DNA of 64,000 nt from Pyrinomonadaceae bacterium (GCA_019694345.1 JAIBCA010000001.1:1-64000), one strand, 5' to 3'. Shown: positions 54,701 through 63,080, counted from the first letter of the stretch. Translations and numbers: made by a program. The notes: generated by a model not told the origin, from the sequence alone.

Positions 54701-55303
54701 GCTGTCAGCCCCCTCGGTCTGATATCGGCCCGACGTGTCGATGAAAACCGCTTCGCTGGTGACCCTCCAAACGGCCGACGTTGTCGCACGAACAAATTTC
54801 TGTTCAGACTGACGCTGGCTCGGCAAAGTTTGAAAGTCCAGGTCTGAGCCGACGATCAGCGATGTTTTGCCGCTTCGCGGCGGGCCCGCGACGATGTACC
54901 ACGGCAGCGAATACAGTGCGTCCTTGCCTCCGTCGCCCAAACTCGACGACCGCAGGAATTGCACTGTCTCACTGATGCCCTGTTCAAGCTCCGGGTAACT
55001 GCCGGTCGGGGCCGATGTGGTCTTGGCTGCTGTTGCCGCCGCGGCAGGATCAGCAGCACTTGCCGCTTCAGCCGCGGCAGCTTCGGCTGCTTCACGCTTT
55101 CTGCGTCGCCGAGCTCCAAAGAACGCGATCAATAACGCAAACGGCAGCGTAAGCAGTACGAGAGCGATTATGACGATCTTTTCGGTATTGCCGACACTGC
55201 TCGGCGGCAGCATATACACGATGACACCCACAATACCGTAAAACGACATCATCCCGCCGATGCCGAACGCGTAGGATAATTGGCTTGTATGCCAGGAGCT
55301 CAT
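51710..55303 (-). CDS. tssM: T6SS membrane-complex protein TssM (IcmF)
   Basis: A 1197-residue inner-membrane protein. Two N-terminal helices (AFGIGGMMSFYGIVGVIVYM and IVIIALVLLTLPFALLIAFF), a low-complexity Ala/Glu stretch, and the cytoplasmic GTPase-like domain with Walker A AGPPRSGKTSLIVG and EAVFIDTSGRYQ. The third helix (WASIFLGAALTITLLALSGI) leads to the large periplasmic domain, which has ImcF-related and DUF3484-like parts (IKSFFVSQESANAGGTPPEK, VTIDGQKVTSEGTASINGTF). A Gly/Ser/Pro-rich segment precedes the C-terminal 70 residues. TssL follows the same transcript. Confidence 0.93.
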   Translation of the reverse strand: MSSWHTSQLSYAFGIGGMMSFYGIVGVIVYMLPPSSVGNTEKIVIIALVLLTLPFALLIAFFGARRRRKREAAEAAAAEAASAADPAAAATAAKTTSAPTGSYPELEQGISETVQFLRSSSLGDGGKDALYSLPWYIVAGPPRSGKTSLIVGSDLDFQTLPSQRQSEQKFVRATTSAVWRVTSEAVFIDTSGRYQTEGADSDEWSALLELIRKNRPNRPIDGLLITVDIEQIIKGEDRGSEELAKVLRTRIDDAIHRLKIRFPVYTVFTHADGIEGFRDSFSISKNDGRSLVWGSTIPLDKAENGQSMFDAEFELLHNSAMKRRLLRLSAPFPPVRQLRIFNFPLHFGSARRKIGAFVATLFRPNPFSENPLLRGFYFSASPAAKSSPNAPQTVADTYFTHRFFRDVLLRDKDVVRAFQAQKQGAPLLGWASIFLGAALTITLLALSGISLYNNKKMLEDARTRGEALIAITQTQAYKDPAKADEKATRNEIEATEELRELIVKLDDYERNGAPWYMRFGLYSGNRVYKQHLLKVYMDVIEHRYKTATIAKIQADLKKFSTSVPVANPTQLTDAEEALLSKNYDLLKAYLMLSGPYKDKADSAHIATALKEYWTTEGKIPADLKPKAALQLDFWAKQVDREDEDYGFPRIPVDDKLVADTRTKLQAFPAVFRYYKRKVTEISKTVDEKVGPTTVDAILARNGADARFLDGAFQVRSIFTRPGNELMKKAIAEADEKLSEDDWVMGEIGKSKIAQTTDSKKLEDRYYRDYADEWRAFAKGITVKQYRTKEDAAAALQVFSLENSPMKVLMIEIARNTNLSAPPEVVGWWDWIKSFFVSQESANAGGTPPEKEFQPLFEFVGKKGQKDRAPIDNYAAALQNVFKNLSGISAEKLKQVSDDLANEKDDGLKLVSNERAITGMIQSFTTSSTQELATVLQQPLGNLKSLLGQGAQDQLKKAWSEQIMPAAKEIEKGFPFEDGQTESDLTKLTAFLNPTDGKLSKFYDDKLKKYFEESNGQLKLKDTAEVKFSDEFVTYLNNAFALRKALYGSGNTPKFEYAFALKVGKDSLVEVTIDGQKVTSEGTASINGTFPAAQSAETGVIISSGASGSTTTGPPAGTSNSSVPPPSSSDSSSLRFPGTWGLFRFVDAGKPQKQAGGEYNLGYSVGGKSISATIKPSGGDLFDKSIFKRVRAPQNMLK

Positions 55304-55315
55304 ATTCTGGTAAAC

Positions 55316-55993
55316 CTAACGCTGAAGCTTGTCGACGGCTTCCTTCAGATACATCGACGACATCAAGAACATTATCAGGTACGTGATCAGCGCAAGGCCG
55401 AGGCCGCTGAAGGCACTGATCTTTGCCCACGTCGGCAGGCCGCGGTCCTTAGGCACCTCGGGCTGGTCGTTCGCAATCCAGTGCGGAGATAACTCGACCG
55501 GCTTGATCTTGCCGGCTTTGACCAGAGCATTGGCCGTCGACTGCATTATTGCCAGTAATTTTTCCTGCTCATAAACACCGTATCTGCCCTTAAAACCGAG
55601 CAACATACAGTAATAATAGATCTCGACCGCATCCTGGGTGACATCGATCTGGCGGAGCATCGATTCGAGTTTGTCAAAAAATTTGTTGCCCGCAAGCTGC
55701 TCACCAAAATATTCAAGCTGCAGCGGATTGCGCTCCCACTCTGAACGCAGAGGGAAGTTATTCGTAAGGATCGTTTCGTCGACAAATGACGCCAAGGCAA
55801 ATTTCGAGACCGAAACGATCTTGTGATTGAACTTGTATCGTTCCGCACGTTTTTCAAAGTCATCCAGCAGTCCTGCGACCTTTGGCCTCAAGTCGTTAGA
55901 CGGCGCTACGATATTCGCCTTGAGACGCAGGACGAGATCAAAGATCGGCCCGGCAAAGGTCACGAGATCGTTTTTGCTGGCAATATCGGCCAT
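55316..55993 (-). CDS. tssL: T6SS membrane-complex protein TssL (DotU)
   Basis: A 225-residue DotU-family protein with a cytoplasmic helical domain (FAGPIFDLVLRLKANIVAPS, LASFVDETILTNNFPLRSEW, YYYCMLLGFKGRYGVYEQEK) and one C-terminal transmembrane helix (AFSGLGLALITYLIMFLMSS). It has no OmpA-like peptidoglycan-binding extension. The stop lies 12 bases before tssM. Confidence 0.95.
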   Translation of the reverse strand: MADIASKNDLVTFAGPIFDLVLRLKANIVAPSNDLRPKVAGLLDDFEKRAERYKFNHKIVSVSKFALASFVDETILTNNFPLRSEWERNPLQLEYFGEQLAGNKFFDKLESMLRQIDVTQDAVEIYYYCMLLGFKGRYGVYEQEKLLAIMQSTANALVKAGKIKPVELSPHWIANDQPEVPKDRGLPTWAKISAFSGLGLALITYLIMFLMSSMYLKEAVDKLQR

Positions 55994-56000
55994 ATGATAT

Positions 56001-57353
56001 TTACGGCTTTACAGCGTACATTTCGAGCTTGACGTCGGTTATCTCATCGGGGACATACACCGACAAAACCTTTGAGCCCTTGATCCCGTCCCAGTACGGG
56101 CCGATCGAATCAAGTTGGAAGTACTTAAAGCCAACGCGGGCCGGGATCGGAGCCGGTGGCGGATTGGCGTGCGTTAAAACGACGCCCGGCAACGCAGACC
56201 CAATGACAGAATCGATCACGTCGCGCGATGCGATCTTGACCACTCGCGGGACGCCCTCGATCACCTTCGCTTCAGGGATCTGTGAACGGACGGCCAGGTA
56301 GAATGCGGCATCCTTCAGTAGTCGTTCGTCTTCGACGCGGCCCACATAAAGCGTTTCGCGCGTCTTTTCGAGCGGGATCGCCACACATCGGCTTGGAATC
56401 ACTGTTTCGAGCAACTCCCTGAGCTGGGCCGCAAGAGTAAAGAAGGTAAAATAAAGGTCGTCGTGGTCGTATTTGACGATATCCCGCGGGTGAAATTCCG
56501 TCGAAAAGGTCATCAATTTCCCGACGAGCCCGGCCATTTCGAGATATAACCTTTCGGGATGCACCAACGGCGAGTGAAAAAAATGTGACATGGCCGGGAT
56601 CGCTGAGTTGATCGTATGAAGCAACCAGAAAACACCCGTGTCCGAAGTAGTAAAATCAGCCAATCCGGCCTGCCGCTGGCGGCGCTGCTCACCGAGGCTG
56701 CCGCTCTTTGTGATCAGGATCTCGACGAACTGACGCATCATATCACCGAGCCAGACAGAACTGGACGAGTTAAGCGTCGGTGGGATGTAGTCATCCGAGA
56801 TCTTCAACTGCCCCGTCGGCGTCCGCTCGAGCTCGGCGATCTTGATCGATGTAAATCCGTCCCTGAGTTCGTCGTCAAATATTATTCTGAGGTTGTTTTT
56901 GGCGTATGCGAGCGGCTGTTCATTGGTCCCGCTTGTCTCGTCCTTGACTAGCGAGCCTTCCTGCAGGTACCTAAGCGTCGAGCTCGCCTTTGCCCCGTTT
57001 GCCTGGAAATTGGCCTCGCCGGCCTTCATCGCCGGGATCGCCAGATGAACACCCAATTTCTCGGCCTCGGCATGAAAATGGTCGCCGACGGGCCGCAGAT
57101 CGGGCACTGATTCGACGTCGGGTACATTTACGATCAGGCCATCCGGCATTACCGCACGACAACGAGTGATCTGAAAATTGGCGTTTGCGATCGCCTCGTT
57201 GTTGACCTTAAGGTCGAGGACGCCGTAGCAGAATGGGGCGACTGACCCTATTCGTGAGTGAAGCAGGTCCTCGTGATAGTTGTCCCACTGCTGAAAGTGA
57301 TGCGGCGTGAGCAGCATCCCTTCATTCCAAACGATCTTTCGGTATTTGCTCAT
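56001..57353 (-). CDS. tssK: T6SS baseplate-membrane adaptor TssK
   Basis: Connects the baseplate to the TssLM complex. The 450-residue protein begins MSKYRKIVWNEGMLLTPHHF, followed by QQWDNYHEDLLHSRIGSVAP, the conserved TssK start, and has the later FVEILITKSGSLGEQRRQRQ, PERLYLEMAGLVGKLMTFST and GFKYFQLDSIGPYWDGIK. I chose the ATG at 57353; an upstream in-frame ATG adds 13 unlikely residues. It is 7 bases from tssL. Confidence 0.95.
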   Translation of the reverse strand: MSKYRKIVWNEGMLLTPHHFQQWDNYHEDLLHSRIGSVAPFCYGVLDLKVNNEAIANANFQITRCRAVMPDGLIVNVPDVESVPDLRPVGDHFHAEAEKLGVHLAIPAMKAGEANFQANGAKASSTLRYLQEGSLVKDETSGTNEQPLAYAKNNLRIIFDDELRDGFTSIKIAELERTPTGQLKISDDYIPPTLNSSSSVWLGDMMRQFVEILITKSGSLGEQRRQRQAGLADFTTSDTGVFWLLHTINSAIPAMSHFFHSPLVHPERLYLEMAGLVGKLMTFSTEFHPRDIVKYDHDDLYFTFFTLAAQLRELLETVIPSRCVAIPLEKTRETLYVGRVEDERLLKDAAFYLAVRSQIPEAKVIEGVPRVVKIASRDVIDSVIGSALPGVVLTHANPPPAPIPARVGFKYFQLDSIGPYWDGIKGSKVLSVYVPDEITDVKLEMYAVKP

Positions 57354-57449
57354 ATGCCAGTTTAGAGGTAAATAGTAAACTGAGTTCGCCAATTAGTAAA
57401 TGGCGCAAAACACGTAATAACCCATTGCCGAGCGACGTTTTCGGGGCGC

Positions 57450-58274
57450 TCAAGGCGCTCCCTGCGGTGTGTCCGCTGACGGTTCCGGCGGCGGAATTTC
57501 GGTCTGGGTCAACTGCCCAAAAAAATCAGCTGCCCAGCGTTCACCGGTCTTCTGTTCAAAGATGTCGGGATGTCGCTCGACAAAGTCGAGGGCCTCGATC
57601 ATCATCAGCGACGAAAGCCCCTCGGTATTTCGAGTTTGTCCGACCCTCAGCATCGCTTTCGATGGTTTAAGGATGATCGGAACCTTTTTGATCGTCTCAG
57701 CGGTCGGATTCGCACAGTGTTCAGCCGGCGAGGTGACCAGATACTCACGGCAAACCAGAGGTCGGTCCGGATGGATCGAACACGATTCGTCCTCCAGAAA
57801 GGGGCAAGGAATGCCTTCCTTCATATAGCTGGTAACCGTTTCGGTGTACTTCTGGGGTGAAAATCCGGGCAAATGTGCCGATGCCATGTCCTGCAGGTCC
57901 GTCAATTCGTCAAACCACCGGATCGAGACGAAATGTGCAAGAGCGTCGGCAAAACGCTTTTTGATCACAGACCGCCGCGGCTCGGGCATGGCCGCTACCA
58001 GTTCCGCGATCTGATACGCCTCCACCTCCGAGATCGGGACAGCCTGACGGCAACATGCTCCACATCCGGCCTTGCAGGTGACCTCTATATCCTCGCCGAC
58101 CAAGGAGTTAACGCTCAGTTCGACCACGGCGCTAGACATCTGCTGAAAGATCGGCAGCATCCGCTGAGGTTTGACCGGTGCGGCCGGCACTGTCAACTGC
58201 ATCTCGATCGGTTCACCGTGTACCCGCAGAACGACGTTGCCGGTCACCCACTCTTCGTTTTCCATTTTTGTCAT
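57450..58274 (-). CDS. YkgJ-family cysteine-cluster protein in the T6SS locus
   Basis: A 274-residue soluble protein. The YkgJ Fe-S/zinc cluster motif is VTCKAGCGACCRQAV near residues 65-80, completed by IPCPFLEDESCSIHPDRPLV and VCREYLVTSPAEHCANPTAE. YkgJ proteins are predicted metal chelators, function unproven. Start overlaps the stop of the FHA gene (ATGA), and tssK follows after 97 bases, so it is embedded in the T6SS operon. Its role in secretion is unknown. Confidence 0.8.
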   Translation of the reverse strand: MTKMENEEWVTGNVVLRVHGEPIEMQLTVPAAPVKPQRMLPIFQQMSSAVVELSVNSLVGEDIEVTCKAGCGACCRQAVPISEVEAYQIAELVAAMPEPRRSVIKKRFADALAHFVSIRWFDELTDLQDMASAHLPGFSPQKYTETVTSYMKEGIPCPFLEDESCSIHPDRPLVCREYLVTSPAEHCANPTAETIKKVPIILKPSKAMLRVGQTRNTEGLSSLMMIEALDFVERHPDIFEQKTGERWAADFFGQLTQTEIPPPEPSADTPQGAP

Positions 58275-59512
58275 AGTCCAGGTGCCTCAGTATTGACGCC
58301 AAACGCCTTAGGATTTTGCATAATTGTCCCGATCGCCAGAAATCGCAGGGCGAATTCGTATTCGCTGTCGGTTATCTTGCCATTTTTCTTTAGGTACCAG
58401 ATCGTACGGATCTCCCGGACGAGCTGCGGCGAATCGGTCGAAAGCTTCTGCAGCATATTGCGCATTCGCATAAAGTCGCCCGAAGCTCCCTGGTCGTATG
58501 CAGCTATCATTAACAGACAATCGTCGCCGAGTTCGTTGCCGACCTGAACGCTCAGTTTGTCCAGCGTGTCCGCCATCGACTGTGCGGTTTGTAATACATC
58601 GCCGCGTTGAGAGCCGAGCTTTGTTATCGCCGCCGCCGCCAACAATTGCGGCTTCAGATTCTTGGATTGGGCAAGTGTGCGGATCTGGCTCGAGCTTTTG
58701 CGTGCCGATGCGATGTTGTCAGCAAGAGCCGGGCCGGATCTGACGGTTGCGATCTTAGCCGCGACGACCTGGGCGTTGGCCCCCGTAATGAATCCGCGCT
58801 TATCATTCTGGGCGATGGCCCGTAGAAAGCTCTTGGCGTTTTCTTCGAGCTTGGCGGTTTCGGTCAGGTCGCCGGTCGGCGTCGCTGTCGGTAGCTCGGT
58901 ATTGCCCGGCGGCGTCGGGCTGACCGTGACGGCATCACCTGAATTTCCGGAAGGCGTGCCGGCTCCCGCAGGCGTTCGTTTCTTGACCGGTTCGTCGATC
59001 GGGTCGTCCGATATAACGATGTCCCGATCGGTCCTTTTACCGTTGCCACCGGACATCAGGACGACCAACCCGACGCCCAGCAGTATCAAAACAGCTATAA
59101 CCGGCGCAATATAAAAAAAGCTTGTCGGTATGCTTCCCGGGCTCGGGGCGGCCGCAACCTGAGGTTCGGCAACGACCGCGGGCGGTTCGGCCTCAGGTGG
59201 GGCGTCCGGTTCGTCCGGCCTAAATTCGGCGTCGATATAAAATCCGCCAAGCTCCAGCCGGCAGTTTGATGTCAACGCGGTCGGATCTGTCAGGATCTCG
59301 CCATCGAGTTTTGATCCATTGCTTGAACCGCGTTCGGAAACGACAAAAACGTCACCAAATCGCTCAATTAGCAGATGTTCACGCGACAGTCGGCTGTCCG
59401 CTATCGTGAGGTCGTTCGACGAGTGCCGCCCGATGGCAAACTTGTTCTTATCGACCGCAACGATTCTCTCATCGCCGTTGACATCCTTGAATTTTAGGAA
59501 AAGTTCGGGCAT
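58271..59512 (-). CDS. FHA-TM protein with degenerate lysozyme-like C-domain
   Basis: A 413-residue membrane protein. FHA domain at 1-95 (FAIGRHSSNDLTIADSRLSR, SERGSSNGSKLDGE), a Pro/Ala linker, a transmembrane helix near 130-155 (FFYIAPVIAVLILLGVGLVV) and a periplasmic part. The C-terminus has KNLKPQLLAAAAITKLGSQR, MIAAYDQGASGD and FLAIGTIMQNPKAFGV, which correspond to segments of the next gene's transglycosylase domain, but the catalytic Glu is missing. The FHA is expected to read phosphothreonine in the cytoplasm. Follows the FHA/transglycosylase gene by 16 bases. Confidence 0.75.
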   Translation of the reverse strand: MPELFLKFKDVNGDERIVAVDKNKFAIGRHSSNDLTIADSRLSREHLLIERFGDVFVVSERGSSNGSKLDGEILTDPTALTSNCRLELGGFYIDAEFRPDEPDAPPEAEPPAVVAEPQVAAAPSPGSIPTSFFYIAPVIAVLILLGVGLVVLMSGGNGKRTDRDIVISDDPIDEPVKKRTPAGAGTPSGNSGDAVTVSPTPPGNTELPTATPTGDLTETAKLEENAKSFLRAIAQNDKRGFITGANAQVVAAKIATVRSGPALADNIASARKSSSQIRTLAQSKNLKPQLLAAAAITKLGSQRGDVLQTAQSMADTLDKLSVQVGNELGDDCLLMIAAYDQGASGDFMRMRNMLQKLSTDSPQLVREIRTIWYLKKNGKITDSEYEFALRFLAIGTIMQNPKAFGVNTEAPGL

Positions 59513-59528
59513 CTTCGCGGTCGCTGTT

Positions 59529-60938
59529 CTATTTGGTATACGTCGATACCGGCTGGAGGTTCAGCCCGAAATCTTGCGGGTTTTCGCCGATTATGGCGGC
59601 CGCAAAGAACTTCGGCACGTACTTGAAATTCTCTGATTGAAACTGTTTCGAGAGCTTGTCGCCGTTCGCGATGAGTGTCCAAAAATCGCGCGGCAGGCCC
59701 GTGTTCGAATTGAGAGCCTTCTCCAAATTCGAACTGAGGCCGCCCTCGCCGCTGTTATAGCTGCCGATCGCAAGCGGCACGCTCGCCGGTCCGGTACCGT
59801 AGCGGCCGGTCAAGGCCTTCATATATGATGCGGCCGCCCTCGCCGCGGGCTCGGGCTGACAGCGTTCGTCGGGGTTTGTCGGCGACGCACCTGAGATCAC
59901 CTTTAGGCCATGTATCTCAGCCGTTGCTTTTGTGAACTGAAACATCCCGAGCGGCCCCGTAGGACTTTGCAGGCAGACGCAATGTTCCGATTCGATCATC
60001 GCTAAATAAAGTCCGATGCGCGGATCGATCCCTTTTTCATTGAATGCCCTGACGACGAACGGAGCGTTTTTGCTGGCCCGTTCGAATGTTACCTGCAGAT
60101 TGTCACCAAAACGGCAACCCCCTTGCGGTTTGACCCTTGATCGCGAGGCGTAGCCATCAACGAACCCCTTGATCTTTTCGACGGCCGCCGCAGGTATCGC
60201 TTCGCTGCCGCTATTTCCGATGATCTGGGCGATGCGCATCGCTTTGGTCTCGATGTACTGTCGGCGTTCGGCATCTGTCATTTCCGAATATTTCTTGCCG
60301 GGCGGCGGATCGTTCGTCGGCCCTGTCGGTGTATTGGCCGGCAGGTCGTCAGCGACCATAATTGAATTACCGGTCGTCCCGGGCGAAGACGAAGGCGACC
60401 CAGAGGGCTTTGCAGTCGGCGACGGCCGCGGATCATCTTCGGGCGGTGTATCAATGTCACGGTTCGACACAATTTGCGGCCCGCTGTCGAAAACCGCAAA
60501 CCCGATCAGCACGGCAGAAACGCTGATGACCATTATCGCGACCGCGATAACGATCACCGGCAGCATACTGAATTTTGCAGGCGGAGGATCGGTCAATACG
60601 ACCTGGCTCGCCGGCGCACCTGCCGCGGCCGGTGTCGGCTGCGAGACTTTTACGGTCAAAATCGTACTGTCCCCGATCTTGATTCGGTCGCCGTCGCGAA
60701 GCGGAGTTCCGGCTGCGGCAACACGTTCGCCGTTGACAAATGTCCCGTTCGTCGAATTCTCATCCACTATCCAAACCCGGTCACCATCTCGGTAAATGAC
60801 CGCGTGCAGCCTTGAGAGGCCATTATCAGCAAATCGCTGATCGGCCTCGCTGCCGCGTCCGAACGACAACCGCTCACCTTCTATAGCGATCGTCCGCGTG
60901 CCCTCGGGCGTCGGGTATGTAAGGGTGATCTGTTTCAT
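59529..60938 (-). CDS. FHA-TM protein with intact lytic-transglycosylase domain
   Basis: From the ATG at 60938, 469 residues. FHA domain 1-90 (LSFGRGSEADQRFADNGLSR, IVDENSTNGTFVNGE), transmembrane helix about 110-135 (VIVIAVAIMVISVSAVLIGF), Pro/Ser linker, then a periplasmic SLT-like domain with GIDPRIGLYLAMIESEHCVC, catalytic Glu316, and SPTGPLGMFQFTKATAEIHG, followed by IGSYNSGEGGLSSNLEKALN and FFAAAIIGENPQDFGL. It probably cuts peptidoglycan where the T6SS crosses the wall. Its start is two bases from the stop of the upstream FHA gene. Confidence 0.85.
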   Translation of the reverse strand: MKQITLTYPTPEGTRTIAIEGERLSFGRGSEADQRFADNGLSRLHAVIYRDGDRVWIVDENSTNGTFVNGERVAAAGTPLRDGDRIKIGDSTILTVKVSQPTPAAAGAPASQVVLTDPPPAKFSMLPVIVIAVAIMVISVSAVLIGFAVFDSGPQIVSNRDIDTPPEDDPRPSPTAKPSGSPSSSPGTTGNSIMVADDLPANTPTGPTNDPPPGKKYSEMTDAERRQYIETKAMRIAQIIGNSGSEAIPAAAVEKIKGFVDGYASRSRVKPQGGCRFGDNLQVTFERASKNAPFVVRAFNEKGIDPRIGLYLAMIESEHCVCLQSPTGPLGMFQFTKATAEIHGLKVISGASPTNPDERCQPEPAARAAASYMKALTGRYGTGPASVPLAIGSYNSGEGGLSSNLEKALNSNTGLPRDFWTLIANGDKLSKQFQSENFKYVPKFFAAAIIGENPQDFGLNLQPVSTYTK

Positions 60939-60939
60939 T

Positions 60940-62550
60940 TTACATCGCCACGCGATACAGTTCCGATAGGGGGCGATCCTTGCCCAAGCCGAATGCCTGC
61001 GGGTTTTCGGATACGATCCCGGCGGCAAAAAATCGCACCAGCTGCTCACGCTCGGCTGGAGTGCGGATCGAAGTCCACACGTCAGAACGGTTTTGCGGCA
61101 ATGTCGCTTTCCACGCTCCGGCGTCCTGAGGCGACTTACCGAAGGCGACTGCGCCGTAAATGGCGTCGCCGTCAAAAACTCCAAATATGATCGCCTTGGC
61201 GTACAGTGCGGCGGATCGTGCAGCACAGGTCTGCGACGGGTCGGAAAGCGTTTCGGTTCCGCACATTCCGTTATATTTGTTATCGGTTACAAAGGCGGTC
61301 GTCAGACGCCAGAGCCCCTCATCCGCCCCCTGCTTTTCGATGACAAACTTACTGCGAGACATTGCCGTAAAGTATGCGAACGGCGGATCGATATTTTGCT
61401 CGCGGACGAACGCGATGTTGATCGTGTCGCGATACGCAGCGGCCCGTTGTGAATAACCCTCGACCGCGTATTCGGCCGAACGCTTCTGAACTTCCTGAAG
61501 AAATTGCTTGTTCGAGACGTTGTAGCTGAAATTTCCAGAAAATTGCTTTACCAATCGCTGTGTCATTTCACTTACCTGCACGAGCGACGGCTGTCCGCGA
61601 CCCGTGGGTTTGCCGGGCTGAGAATTCGTCTGGGCGACGATCGGCGTCTGCGAAGGCTTAACCACGGCGCGTGTCTCGAATGCCAATGCGACACCGCCGC
61701 TGGGAGCGATCTTCCGGCCGTCCTGGTCGATCAATACGATCTCTAGGTTGTGATCTACGCCGTCGGCGAGCTCCGGATGCTCCTTTGGGTCGAGCGTCAC
61801 CGAGAAATCGGGCCCTGATGCGCTCGCAATTTCCTGTCCGTCGATAAGAAAGACCGCGCGTTCGACGCATTCGGCGTTTTCGGTCTCGACCTCGATCTCG
61901 ACCGGTGAGGTGATCGTGTCACCGGGTTCCGGCTTGATTATCCGGGCCGTCGCACTACAGCCGGACGTTCCGCGTGTTAGGTAAAATGCTCCGGCTGCGA
62001 CAGCGCAGACCACGGCCAGCCCAACAACAATGCCCGCGATCAGCACCGTCGGATTTGACGACGATGTCGAAACTTCGGCGCCTGTGGCGTTGCTGATGCC
62101 CTGTTGGAGCGCGTTGCGGGCTGCATACTCGGCCTCACTCGACGCTTGCGATCCAAGTGACGAAATTTCGCTTCCCGCGGCCGACATTCCCGGAGCCTCG
62201 GACAGCGATGGGCCGCTCTCAGTCACCGGAGACTTATCCGTTTTGGTTGTCGTCTCCGACGGGCTTTCAAAGGCAAACACTGCTTCACTCGAACCGCCGA
62301 ATACGATAACGTCGCCCGGTGCGAGCAGAGTCTCACCATTGACGGGTGATCCGTTGACGGTCGTGCCGTTGCTGCTCTTAAGGTCAATTATGTAGTGGTC
62401 ACCGCCGCGGCGTTCGATCTCGGCGTGATAGCGCGACACATTCGAATCGGCGGGAAATGAGACCGCGTTGTCCGACGTGCGCCCGATGGTCGTCACGTCT
62501 CTGTCGATCGTCGTCTCACGGCCGTCGAATTTTAGTATCGCGTTCGGCAT
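60940..62550 (-). CDS. FHA-TM protein with Ig-like and inactivated transglycosylase-like domains
   Basis: A 536-residue membrane protein. FHA domain 1-95 (TTIGRTSDNAVSFPADSNVS, LKSSNGTTVNGSPVNGE), Ser/Glu-rich linker, helix near 165-190 (VLIAGIVVGLAVVCAVAAGA), a periplasmic Ig-like domain (about 200-290; ARIIKPEPGDTITSPVEIEV), then a region matching the neighbour's SLT domain: NIDPPFAYFTAMSRSKFVIE, where Arg399 stands where the neighbour has catalytic Glu. It ends with FFAAGIVSENPQAFGL. So it is probably a structural paralogue without activity. Confidence 0.78.
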   Translation of the reverse strand: MPNAILKFDGRETTIDRDVTTIGRTSDNAVSFPADSNVSRYHAEIERRGGDHYIIDLKSSNGTTVNGSPVNGETLLAPGDVIVFGGSSEAVFAFESPSETTTKTDKSPVTESGPSLSEAPGMSAAGSEISSLGSQASSEAEYAARNALQQGISNATGAEVSTSSSNPTVLIAGIVVGLAVVCAVAAGAFYLTRGTSGCSATARIIKPEPGDTITSPVEIEVETENAECVERAVFLIDGQEIASASGPDFSVTLDPKEHPELADGVDHNLEIVLIDQDGRKIAPSGGVALAFETRAVVKPSQTPIVAQTNSQPGKPTGRGQPSLVQVSEMTQRLVKQFSGNFSYNVSNKQFLQEVQKRSAEYAVEGYSQRAAAYRDTINIAFVREQNIDPPFAYFTAMSRSKFVIEKQGADEGLWRLTTAFVTDNKYNGMCGTETLSDPSQTCAARSAALYAKAIIFGVFDGDAIYGAVAFGKSPQDAGAWKATLPQNRSDVWTSIRTPAEREQLVRFFAAGIVSENPQAFGLGKDRPLSELYRVAM

Positions 62551-62616
62551 ACTAGTTTACGACGATATCGTACCAAACTATTTGCGGTTTGCGGCGGCAG
62601 ATGCCGCCGATGCGGA

Positions 62617-63072
62617 TCAGAATCCACCGGCGTTGGAGCGGCCGGTGAAAAAAAGATAGTAAACAATGGCGATGAAGCCGATCACGACCGCGGCCATTGC
62701 AAAAAATACGAGAGCGGCGACGATCGGCCGCGAAGACCGCTGCGGCTCGGCAGGCCTCACCTCGACAATGTCCATTTCGGCCGTAAACTCCTCCGAAATG
62801 AAGGGCTGAGGTTCGATCTCAGCCGCCGGAACGTGAGCAACTGCCTGAGCAGGCGGTTTGGGTTCGGCCATGCCTGCGGGCGGGGCATATAGCTTTGCGA
62901 GCGGGTCGTCCGGCAATTCGAGCACGATCTCGTCTTCGTCAGCAGTCTCGGGTTGGAGAGTGTCCGGCTCGGGGTCTACTGGCTCAGCTACACCCGGGCG
63001 GACGAGCTCGCCCGTCGAACTGCGAAACACCGGATCAGGCATTGTCCACTTGTTATCGCTCATTTCGGTCAC
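62617..63072 (-). CDS. single-pass membrane protein at the head of the T6SS operon
   Basis: A 151-residue protein with a long acidic, Pro-rich N-terminal part (about 1-115; EPVDPEPDTLQPETADEDEI) and one C-terminal helix (AALVFFAMAAVVIGFIAIVY) with a short Gly/Asn tail. I know no family. The start is GTG at 63072 or ATG at 63063. Its stop is 66 bases before the first FHA gene and its start only 8 bases after the cbs stop, so it is co-transcribed with both. Confidence 0.6.
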   Translation of the reverse strand: MTEMSDNKWTMPDPVFRSSTGELVRPGVAEPVDPEPDTLQPETADEDEIVLELPDDPLAKLYAPPAGMAEPKPPAQAVAHVPAAEIEPQPFISEEFTAEMDIVEVRPAEPQRSSRPIVAALVFFAMAAVVIGFIAIVYYLFFTGRSNAGGF

Positions 63073-63080
63073 AGTGCCGC

